From the NCBI GenBank assembly GCA_017561615.1, contig JAFZBT010000162.1, forward strand, positions 1-10,531: DNA of 10,531 nucleotides. Reading direction: 5' to 3'. Every line of letters starts with the position of its first letter. The first letter of the stretch is position 1. Below the pieces are notes generated by a model. The model searched no databases. It was not told the origin of the DNA and worked only from the letters and a program-made list of their open reading frames with translations. The stretch comes from Erysipelotrichaceae bacterium (GTDB taxonomy: Bacteria > Bacillota_I > Bacilli_A > Erysipelotrichales > Erysipelotrichaceae). Position numbers and translations under genes: made by a program. Below are positions 5,337 to 10,531 of the stretch, piece after piece.

Positions 5337-6977
5337 TTATTTAACGGTTATTCTGCCCTGCGGTAATTCGTACTGCCCGTAATTGCCCAGGCACTTTTCA
5401 AACCAGGCAATCAGCACTTCCAGATCCATCGGCCCCTTGTCAACCAGGACCTGACTGTCAGCCAGCGCCGTATTGCCGTCGCCGCCTTCCAGAAGCACGT
5501 AGCGGATGGAAGCGACGCTGTAGGTTGCCTGCGGTTCGATCGGCACGTACTGGCCGTCCTTGAGCACCTGAACATCGCAGACTCTTCTCTGACCGGCAAC
5601 GCCGGCAAACAAGCCTTTATCATCGGTCACTACCGATGATTCAATGCTGGTATCGATGGTGTATTTCAATCCGGAGACCTGCAGGAAGCCGCCGTTTTCA
5701 CCTACGGAATTGTCCTCGAAGACCGCCAGTCTGGCGGTAGAGCGGCTGGTGAATTCCAGACAGTCGAGGATCTGCTGACCGGTACAGATGCTGGAAGAAA
5801 CGGTGTTGTTGAAAGGCATGACCTTCAGCAGGTCGTCATAGGTGACCTCGCCGGCCCTGACGGTGCTGCGGATGCCGCCGCCGTTGAAGAGAGCGATGTC
5901 GGTATTCATGTAATCGCGGAGGGCATCAGCCACGAAGTCGCCCAGGTTGGTTTCCCGGTTTCTGATCAGCCGCTTGCCGTTTTCATCCGTTATGGTCAGA
6001 TCAAAGGGGATCTCTCCGACTTTCTGGGAGAGGATCTCGCTGAGCTGCTCATCAGCCCTGGCGACGGCCTCTGCGATCTTTTCATCTTCCCGGTCATACT
6101 CGGAGATCAGGACGGTACTGATCCTGCCGTCGGGTTCAATGATCAGTTCGCCGACGTTCTGCATCTTGGTGCCGACCGAGGAAAGAATGACGTCCTTTCC
6201 CTCGGCATTGGGATAGAGGTCGCCGATGATCTCGGCATGGGCGTGTCCGTCAAGGACAACGTCAATGCCGGTGGTATGCGAGATCAGAGAAACGGAGTCG
6301 TAGGGCCGGTAGCCTTCGCTGTAGCCCAGATGGCTCAGCGCCACGACGTAATCAGCTCCGAGAACGCGCACGACATTGACGGTCTGCTGGACCTTCTGGT
6401 AGAGATTGTTGCCATCGTCACCGGAATAGAAATCGTAGACGAACTGCCCGTCTTCCATGAAGAAGGCCGGTGTGGAATCGGTAATGCTGGCGGGCGTCAG
6501 GACGCCGATGAAGGCAACCTTCCGGCCTCCGAGATCCATGATCACATACTCCGGGATATCGGCAAAGACGCTGCGGCCGCTGCCGGTATACCTGACATTG
6601 GTGGCGACGGTTTTGAAGCCGGCCATGGCAATCAGTTCGCTGAGCCTCTCCATGCCGTAGTCAAACTCATGGTTCCCGAAGGTGACCAGGTCATAGTTCA
6701 TTTCATTCATCAGATCGATGATCAGGCTTCCCTGAGTCAGCGTTCCGTAGGTTCCGCCCTGAATGTAGTCGCCCAGATCGACCAGAGCCACATTGCGGTG
6801 GGCTGCCCTGGTATCATCCACCAGGGCCTTGAGCTTCGCAAAGCTCATTTCCTCCTTGATACCGCAGTGAACGTCGCTGGTGTAGAAGATGAAGATTTCC
6901 TCCTGCGGCTTCGGGGCACTGCAGCCGCCGGCCAGTAACAGGGCCATTATCATCATGATCGCTGTGATTTTCTTCAT
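5337..6977 (-). CDS. Lipoprotein 5'-nucleotidase / metallophosphoesterase (UshA-YfkN family)
   Basis: A 546-residue surface enzyme that removes phosphate from nucleotides or related phosphoesters outside the membrane. An N-terminal signal peptide ends in LLLAGGC, so Cys19 would be lipidated; Ala at the -3 position is less common than Leu. The metallophosphatase domain (about 28-250) has its metal motifs in order: DVH (35-37), GD (69-70, with the preceding LVDL strand), GNHEFD (101-106), SHLG (215-218) and GHAHAE (244-249). The 5'-nucleotidase C-terminal domain (about 325-510) has NRETNLGDF (340-348) and NGGGIR (365-370), which bind the nucleoside. Both domains appear complete. GGAGG lies eight bases before the ATG. 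It is the first gene of the salvage operon, and the nucleoside hydrolase follows. Relatives also split UDP-sugars, cyclic 2',3'-nucleotides or NAD, so the exact substrate is open. Confidence 0.95.
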   Translation of the reverse strand: MKKITAIMMIMALLLAGGCSAPKPQEEIFIFYTSDVHCGIKEEMSFAKLKALVDDTRAAHRNVALVDLGDYIQGGTYGTLTQGSLIIDLMNEMNYDLVTFGNHEFDYGMERLSELIAMAGFKTVATNVRYTGSGRSVFADIPEYVIMDLGGRKVAFIGVLTPASITDSTPAFFMEDGQFVYDFYSGDDGNNLYQKVQQTVNVVRVLGADYVVALSHLGYSEGYRPYDSVSLISHTTGIDVVLDGHAHAEIIGDLYPNAEGKDVILSSVGTKMQNVGELIIEPDGRISTVLISEYDREDEKIAEAVARADEQLSEILSQKVGEIPFDLTITDENGKRLIRNRETNLGDFVADALRDYMNTDIALFNGGGIRSTVRAGEVTYDDLLKVMPFNNTVSSSICTGQQILDCLEFTSRSTARLAVFEDNSVGENGGFLQVSGLKYTIDTSIESSVVTDDKGLFAGVAGQRRVCDVQVLKDGQYVPIEPQATYSVASIRYVLLEGGDGNTALADSQVLVDKGPMDLEVLIAWFEKCLGNYGQYELPQGRITVK

Positions 6978-6994
6978 GTTCTTTCCTCCGGTTT

Positions 6995-7006
6995 CCCCTT
7001 CGGGGG
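6995..7006 (-). other. Small hairpin in the 5'-nucleotidase mRNA leader
   Basis: In the leftward transcript CCCC and GGGG close a CGAA loop, a few bases before the GGAGG ribosome site. The stem is only four G-C pairs. It may tune translation or be incidental. Confidence 0.25.
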
Positions 7007-7036
7007 TCTGTTCACATCTTTGTTGCTTACCATTTA

Positions 7037-7065
7037 ATTATACCGAACTGCCGGTCCGTTGTTAA
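7037..7065 (-). promoter_or_regulatory. Promoter of the 5'-nucleotidase/nucleoside hydrolase operon
   Basis: On the minus strand TTAACA (7065-7060) and a perfect TATAAT (7042-7037) are 17 bases apart. Transcription would start near 7030, giving a leader of about 50 bases. No obvious purine-type operator or riboswitch fold was seen in this leader. Confidence 0.85.
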
Positions 7066-7084
7066 CCGGCGCTGGGGCGCGCCG

Positions 7085-7111
7085 AAAGAAAACAGAGAAC
7101 GCAGTCTCTGT
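7085..7111 (-). terminator. Terminator of the potassium uptake operon
   Basis: On the minus strand ACAGAGA (7111-7105) pairs with TCTCTGT (7098-7092) around a six-base loop, followed by TTTCTTTC. The stem is short, but its place about 20 bases after the last stop codon of the operon supports it. Confidence 0.65.
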
Positions 7112-7133
7112 CATTCGTTTCTGTCAGTTATGA

Positions 7134-7535
7134 TCAGACGTCGAACTCTTCCTTCAGTTCGAACAGGCCTCTGATCTCGGCGTGACCGTCTTCCAGATAG
7201 AACATGCCCATCTCCCAGCCGTTGGCATCGTACATGCCCATGATCTGGGGCATGGCTTCTCTTACGGCATTGAGCAGGTTGTCGTCCTTGACGACGACGG
7301 CCCGGCCGTCATAGCGCAGAAATTCGTTCTCCTGCAGAGCCAGCACCTCGACCTGAGGATTGGCCGTCAGCTGCCTGAAGACATTCTTGAAAGTGCCGCA
7401 GCCGAAGAACAGCTTGCCTTCATACAGCATGTGGAAGCCGAAGGGACGGCCCTTGGGCTGCTGACCGTCGGTGGTCAGGAAGTAGAACACTCCTGCCTTG
7501 TTCAGATATTCATTTACCTTTTCAGCGTTAGTCAT
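7134..7535 (-). CDS. Pyridoxamine 5'-phosphate oxidase-like split-barrel flavoprotein
   Basis: A 133-residue protein of the PNPOx-like split-barrel family, small cytoplasmic dimers that usually bind FMN, F420 or haem. Supporting features are the N-terminal helix followed by FYFLTTDG (17-24), PKGRPFGFH (27-35), KNVFRQLTANPQVEV (50-64) and GRAVVVKD (77-84). Together these match the usual order of strand, phosphate-contact loop and Asn-Pro turn. It is far too short and divergent to be the true PdxH enzyme of vitamin B6 synthesis, so a general oxidoreductase or flavin-binding role is more likely. AAGGAG lies about seven bases before the ATG. The gene starts 14 bases after the trkH stop with no promoter between, so it is probably the last gene of the potassium operon. 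Why it is linked to potassium uptake is unknown. Confidence 0.85.
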   Translation of the reverse strand: MTNAEKVNEYLNKAGVFYFLTTDGQQPKGRPFGFHMLYEGKLFFGCGTFKNVFRQLTANPQVEVLALQENEFLRYDGRAVVVKDDNLLNAVREAMPQIMGMYDANGWEMGMFYLEDGHAEIRGLFELKEEFDV

Positions 7536-7549
7536 ATATTTTCTCCTTT

Positions 7550-9013
7550 TCAGTTTTCCTTTCCTTCAACGTCCTTCAGGCCTCTTAACAGAGCCCGGAA
7601 GATGACCATGATCTCCAGACGGCCGAAGAACATGCCGACGATGCCCGTCCACAGAATGACCGGATGGGCGTTGTAGCCGGTGATGCCCAGCGACAGGCCG
7701 ACGGTCGACAGGGCGCTGGCGAACTCGAACATCGCATCCTGCAGGTTGTAGCCGAACATCGCGAAGATGAACGAGCCTAAGAAGAACAGCAGGATGTAGA
7801 AGAGAACGTAGCTGGTGGTCGAGGATATCTCGTCATCAGTCAGCTCCACCTTCTTGCCGGTCCGGCAGATGTAATTGGTCTTGACGATCTTGCGGTTGAC
7901 CAGCAGGTCTCTGATCGAATAGTAGATGCCCTTGAGAGCGACGATGACCCTATACTGCTTGATGCCGCCGCCGGTAGACTCCAGATCGCCGCCGATCAGC
8001 ATCAGCAGGATCATCGCGGTCGCAAAACCGGAGGGGAACAGGCTCATGTCCCTGACGCCGACAAAACCGGTCGTGGTTATCGAAGTGGCGAAATGGAAGA
8101 CCGTTACCCGTAGGCTTTCACCCAGAGAAGAAGCGTAGCCGTAGCGCAGCAGGTTGTGGGTCATCAGCGAAATGAAGACAACAGCCACGAAGATGAAGAA
8201 GCGGGTCTCGCAGTGCTTTCTCAGCGGCCTGGTTCTTCCCTTGATCAGGCTGTAGTGGATGAAGAAGTTGGTCTGGCCCAGCATCATCAGTACGATGGTG
8301 ATGATCTCCACCGGCAGGGAATGGTAGGCATAGATGCTTTCCGTGCGGGTCGAGAAACCGCCGGTCGAAATGGCCGCGATGGCCGTATTGACGGCGTCAA
8401 AGACGCTCATGCCGGCCAGCAGATAGGCGATTGAACCCAGAATGATGTAGCTGATGTACAGGGCAAAGATCACCCGGGCGGTCTTGGCCAGGTTGGGCAG
8501 CAGGCGGTCGGAGTGACCGTCGGCGTTATACAGGTTCAGGCTGTAGCTGTCGTTGATGGCGCAGGTGAGGATCAGTACCAGGCCGACACCGCCGACCAGC
8601 AGGGTGATGTTGCGGAAGAACAGGAAGACGTGCGGACAGCTGTCGGAATCCACGACCGAAAGGCCGGTGGTGGAGTATCCCGAGGTCATCTCAAAGGCAG
8701 CCTGAGAAAAGTTGTAATCACCGCTCATCATCCAGGGAACCGTGGAGATCAGGATCGCCAGGATCCAGATCAGCACGATCAGCACGGAATCGTAGTGCTT
8801 GTCCAGCTTGATGATCTCCGTATCTCTCAGCCGGTATCTCAGCAGGGCACCAAAAGCGATGGCTGCGATTCCCGGCACCAGAAAACAGGGTAGGTAAACG
8901 CTCTCCTGCGGATAGAACGGCAGGATGGCCAGCGGCATGATCTGCAGCACGCCGACCATCATGATGAAAATGCTGAGATAGTAAAAGATCAGCCGGTAGT
9001 ACTTTCTCTTCAT
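7550..9013 (-). CDS. trkH: TrkH/KtrB-type potassium uptake channel subunit
   Basis: A 487-residue membrane protein forming the ion-conducting dimer of a Trk/Ktr potassium transporter. Four pore repeats are visible, each with a selectivity filter segment: STTGL (114-118), STGGF (216-220), TTTGF (313-317) and STVGL (436-440). Two extra N-terminal membrane segments (about 8-30 and 40-58) match the TrkH rather than the short KtrB layout. The third repeat is followed by GGDLESTGGGIK (341-352). In the family this region is the intramembrane gating loop, usually GG-small-x-GSTGGGIK, so the Asp-Leu-Glu replacement is unusual. The C-terminal GRLEIM (464-469) is typical. The ATG overlaps the stop of the preceding TrkA gene (ATGA), so channel and gating ring are translationally coupled. 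The length is normal. Confidence 0.95.
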   Translation of the reverse strand: MKRKYYRLIFYYLSIFIMMVGVLQIMPLAILPFYPQESVYLPCFLVPGIAAIAFGALLRYRLRDTEIIKLDKHYDSVLIVLIWILAILISTVPWMMSGDYNFSQAAFEMTSGYSTTGLSVVDSDSCPHVFLFFRNITLLVGGVGLVLILTCAINDSYSLNLYNADGHSDRLLPNLAKTARVIFALYISYIILGSIAYLLAGMSVFDAVNTAIAAISTGGFSTRTESIYAYHSLPVEIITIVLMMLGQTNFFIHYSLIKGRTRPLRKHCETRFFIFVAVVFISLMTHNLLRYGYASSLGESLRVTVFHFATSITTTGFVGVRDMSLFPSGFATAMILLMLIGGDLESTGGGIKQYRVIVALKGIYYSIRDLLVNRKIVKTNYICRTGKKVELTDDEISSTTSYVLFYILLFFLGSFIFAMFGYNLQDAMFEFASALSTVGLSLGITGYNAHPVILWTGIVGMFFGRLEIMVIFRALLRGLKDVEGKEN

Positions 9014-9675
9014 ATCTTCTTCCTCTGGAAGATCTTGGCTACTTCGTTGTAGTGTTCCTTGGTCGTTACCAGCAGCACCTTATCCCCGGCTTCCAGCATG
9101 GTGTCGCCGTTGGGGATCAGGGCCCGCTCGTTTCTGATGACGGAAGAGACCGAGGCCGTGTCGCTTACCTTGATCTCCTTCAGCGTCTTGCCGCAGACAT
9201 CGTATTCTTCCCTGACCATGATCTCCAGAATGTTGATCTTGTTGTCTTCCAGCGACAGCGTGTTGATCAGGTTTTCAATGTGCGAGGTATTCTTGATCTG
9301 CTCGCCCAGCAGGTAAGTCGAGGAAATGACGGAATCGACGCCCAGCTGCTTGAACAGGTCAACGTTCTTGGGGTTGATGACCGTGGCGATGCACTTGCGG
9401 ACGTTGAAGAGCTTCTTGGCGGTCTTGCAGGCGACGTAGTTGTCGACGTCGTTTTCCGACAGGGCGATGAAAAGATCGGCATCGTCAATGCCGGCATCGA
9501 AGAGGTCGGATTCCTTGGTCGGCTTGCCATTGAGGACGGAGATGCCGTTTTTGGCGCTCAGATACTTGGCTACCTGAGAATCGGAGTTGATGACGATCAG
9601 CTCATTCTCCCGGTTGTTGTACATGCCGATAATGTAGTCGGCCTGATGGGAACCATCGGCAATGACGATCTTCAT
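9010..9675 (-). CDS. trkA: TrkA-family gating subunit with degenerate nucleotide site and TrkA-C domain
   Basis: A 221-residue cytoplasmic protein that would form part of the ring gating the TrkH channel. It has one Rossmann TrkA-N (RCK) domain (about 1-125) and one TrkA-C domain (about 140-217, including GKTLKEI at 162-168 and GDKVLLV at 197-203). The nucleotide-binding turn is abnormal: the expected GxGxxG is ADGSHQAD (6-13), leaving only the central glycine. The acidic end of strand two is Asn-Ser-Asp, so NAD/ATP binding is probably altered or lost. The rest of the fold, such as DLFIALSENDVDN (67-79), is well kept. GGGGAGG precedes the ATG by about eight bases. The ATG overlaps the stop of the upstream TrkA-N gene, and its own stop overlaps the trkH start, both as ATGA. 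The TrkA-C domain is the usual site for ligands such as cyclic di-AMP in Ktr systems. Confidence 0.92.
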   Translation of the reverse strand: MKIVIADGSHQADYIIGMYNNRENELIVINSDSQVAKYLSAKNGISVLNGKPTKESDLFDAGIDDADLFIALSENDVDNYVACKTAKKLFNVRKCIATVINPKNVDLFKQLGVDSVISSTYLLGEQIKNTSHIENLINTLSLEDNKINILEIMVREEYDVCGKTLKEIKVSDTASVSSVIRNERALIPNGDTMLEAGDKVLLVTTKEHYNEVAKIFQRKKI

Positions 9676-10082
9676 AAGGTTTCCTCCCCGTAGTGGCTAC
9701 GGAAATGATCCAGAGTCAGATCAAACGGGCAGACGCACCTGACGTTTTCGTCCGCTACCAGCTTCTCCTTGCGGGAGTCCTTCAGACGGATGTAGACATT
9801 CTCGATGTTATAGATCTGCTGGCAGATGTCCGCCAGCATGATGTTCTTGTTGTCGTCTTCGGTAATGATGACTACCGTCCGGCAGTCCTTGATGCCGCAG
9901 TTTTCCAGTACTTCCCTGTCCAGCGCATCCCCGACTTCCATGAAGCCGCTGTACTCATCCAGGTCGTTGAAGGCGCTGCGGTCGTTGTCGATAAGCATTA
10001 CGTTGTTCTTCTTGCAGAGCATCATGGCCATGTTCTTGCCAAGCCGGCCCGCTCCGATCACGATGCAGTTAATATCACTCAT
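9672..10082 (-). CDS. Stand-alone TrkA-N (RCK) NAD-binding subunit
   Basis: A 136-residue protein made of a single TrkA-N Rossmann domain with no TrkA-C domain. The dinucleotide motif is intact, VIGAGRLG (8-15), and strand two ends in LIDND (30-34) with the acidic residue expected to contact the adenosine ribose. TVVIITEDDNKN (69-80) is the typical strand-four segment. It is the first gene of the potassium operon and overlaps the next trkA by ATGA. The start at 10082 is preferred. GGTGAT, matching the 3' part of the extended ribosome site, precedes it, the domain begins right after it, and a good promoter places the transcript start near 10111. An in-frame ATG at 10127 with AAGGG before it would add 15 residues with no place in the fold, and it lies inside the promoter. 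A two-subunit ring with the neighbouring TrkA is inferred. Confidence 0.9.
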   Translation of the reverse strand: MSDINCIVIGAGRLGKNMAMMLCKKNNVMLIDNDRSAFNDLDEYSGFMEVGDALDREVLENCGIKDCRTVVIITEDDNKNIMLADICQQIYNIENVYIRLKDSRKEKLVADENVRCVCPFDLTLDHFRSHYGEETL

Positions 10083-10117
10083 ACTATCACCAGCTTCTAT
10101 TGAAATTAACAATAAAT

Positions 10118-10145
10118 ATCTTACCATATTTTCCCTTTCTGTCCA
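10118..10145 (-). promoter_or_regulatory. Promoter of the potassium uptake operon
   Basis: On the minus strand TGGACA (10145-10140, 5/6 to TTGACA) and TAAGAT (10123-10118, 4/6) are 16 bases apart, with a TG extension before the -10. The start would be near 10111, about 28 bases before the preferred ATG at 10082. Confidence 0.6.
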
Positions 10146-10150
10146 CTACT

Positions 10151-10187
10151 GCCGGCCTGCCTTCCGGCGGTCAGGGACTTTCCCTGA
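10151..10187. repeat. Two adjacent inverted repeats between the potassium operon and the lipoprotein gene
   Basis: GCCGG (10151-10155) pairs with CCGGC (10164-10168), and TCAGGGA (10171-10177) pairs with TCCCTGA (10181-10187) across CTT. Neither is followed by a U tract on the strand where it would matter, so they do not look like terminators. They lie in the divergent intergenic gap upstream of both genes and may be an operator or leader structure. No convincing plus-strand promoter for the lipoprotein gene was found here. Confidence 0.4.
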
Positions 10188-10220
10188 ACGGCGCTTTTGG
10201 ATTAAGATATAGGTAAGCAT

Positions 10221-10531
10221 ATGAAGAGATTTCTGGTATTATTACTGACCATTGTCACAGTCCTGTCGCTGACCGGCTGTCCCCGCTCATCCGGAAAAGA
10301 AGATGAGCCTTTCAGTGTGGAGCTTGTTCAGCTTCCGGACCTTCATACCTGTCCTGGCGCTCCCGGCCGGCCGTCTTCCGGTTTTGGCGAAAAGCCGCCG
10401 GCAAGAGGCGACAACCTGCACAGCCACACGGCGGAAAAGCCGGACAGCAGCCAGTCATCGATTCAGCTCAGGACGACCGGGCAGATGCCCTATTATCTGT
10501 ATACCCCGGCCAATCCGCAGAAGGGCATGAC
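10221..10531 (+). CDS. Secreted lipoprotein, possibly an alpha/beta-hydrolase (3' end cut by window)
   Basis: The frame stays open for 103 codons from ATG 10221 to the window edge. Residues 1-20 are a clear lipoprotein signal: Lys-Arg, a hydrophobic stretch, then LSLTGC with Cys20 as the lipid anchor, so the protein is exposed on the outer face of the membrane. A hydrophilic linker (about 21-85) rich in Ser, Pro, Gly and charged residues follows. The last visible stretch, QMPYYLYTPANPQKGM, resembles the entry strand of lipoprotein esterases and prolyl-oligopeptidase-like hydrolases. In those, a Tyr-rich strand and a Pro-containing turn precede the oxyanion HGG motif, but that motif and the catalytic residues lie beyond the window, so the assignment is tentative. 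AGGT (10211-10214) precedes the ATG by six bases. It is divergent from the potassium operon. Confidence 0.75.
   Translation, partial: MKRFLVLLLTIVTVLSLTGCPRSSGKEDEPFSVELVQLPDLHTCPGAPGRPSSGFGEKPPARGDNLHSHTAEKPDSSQSSIQLRTTGQMPYYLYTPANPQKGM

Noticed and set aside
6237..6938. 233-codon open frame on the plus strand inside the 5'-nucleotidase gene
   Set aside because: It is a shadow of the metallophosphatase-coding strand, with no domain pattern and no promoter or ribosome site.
6978..7084. Riboswitch or purine-sensing leader before the 5'-nucleotidase gene
   Set aside because: The predicted leader is only about 50 bases and holds just a four-pair hairpin, too small for a known purine riboswitch.
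9052..9693. 213-codon plus-strand open frame opposite the second TrkA gene
   Set aside because: Antisense shadow. The minus-strand frame has the TrkA fold, ribosome site and coupling to both neighbours.
10203..10208. TAAGAT as a -10 element for the lipoprotein gene
   Set aside because: Transcription would begin near 10215, inside or after the AGGT ribosome site, and the -35 position has no match.
10303..10530. Alternative plus-strand frame inside the lipoprotein gene
   Set aside because: The 10221 frame has a ribosome site, a signal peptide with lipobox and stays open to the edge. The alternative frame is Arg/Ser/Pro-rich and has no ribosome site.
1..10531. Mobile element, CRISPR array, tRNA or rRNA
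   Set aside because: No transposase or integrase motif, no regularly spaced direct repeats and no tRNA-like or rRNA segments were seen on either strand.

Overview
The window looks like an ordinary chromosomal stretch of a Gram-positive (Bacillota-type) bacterium. The evidence is strong AGGAGG-like ribosome binding sites, TTGACA/TATAAT-type promoters, hairpin-plus-U terminators, two lipoprotein signal peptides and a TrkH/TrkA potassium system. Base composition is moderately GC-rich by eye. A gut lineage such as Erysipelotrichia or a clostridium is plausible, but the family cannot be fixed from the sequence alone. Coding density is high, and no gap between genes exceeds about 160 bases. I see no rRNA, tRNA, CRISPR array, insertion sequence or phage gene.

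Layout from left to right. (1) 1-1351, minus strand: a CPBP-type membrane protease translationally coupled (ATGA overlap) to a GNAT acetyltransferase cut by the window edge. (2) 1390-4334, a sugar-phosphate group on alternating strands: a PfkB-family kinase (+), a class II aldolase (-) and a Nif3/DUF34 dinuclear-metal protein (+). The kinase and aldolase converge on one shared terminator. The aldolase and Nif3 genes diverge from back-to-back promoters that are mirror images of each other. (3) 4338-7065, minus strand: a two-gene nucleotide salvage operon. A surface lipoprotein 5'-nucleotidase comes first, followed by a cytoplasmic nucleoside hydrolase. (4) 7085-10145, minus strand: a potassium uptake operon. 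A short NAD-binding TrkA-N protein, a TrkA-N/TrkA-C protein and the TrkH channel are chained by ATGA overlaps, and a small flavin-type split-barrel protein follows. (5) 10221 onward, plus strand: the start of a lipoprotein that may be an alpha/beta-hydrolase.

How the parts may work together. The salvage operon would dephosphorylate nucleotides outside the membrane and then, after nucleoside uptake by a transporter not present here, release base and pentose inside. The neighbouring kinase, aldolase and Nif3 protein could handle a sugar phosphate, but their substrates cannot be read from sequence, and each has its own transcription unit. The potassium operon encodes a split regulatory ring: one subunit keeps the nucleotide-binding glycine motif, while the other has lost it but carries the C-terminal ligand-binding domain. 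The most interesting points are this split ring, the Nif3 protein in a carbohydrate setting next to an aldolase with altered signature motifs, and the symmetrical divergent promoter between them. Nothing here clearly amounts to a wholly new system.
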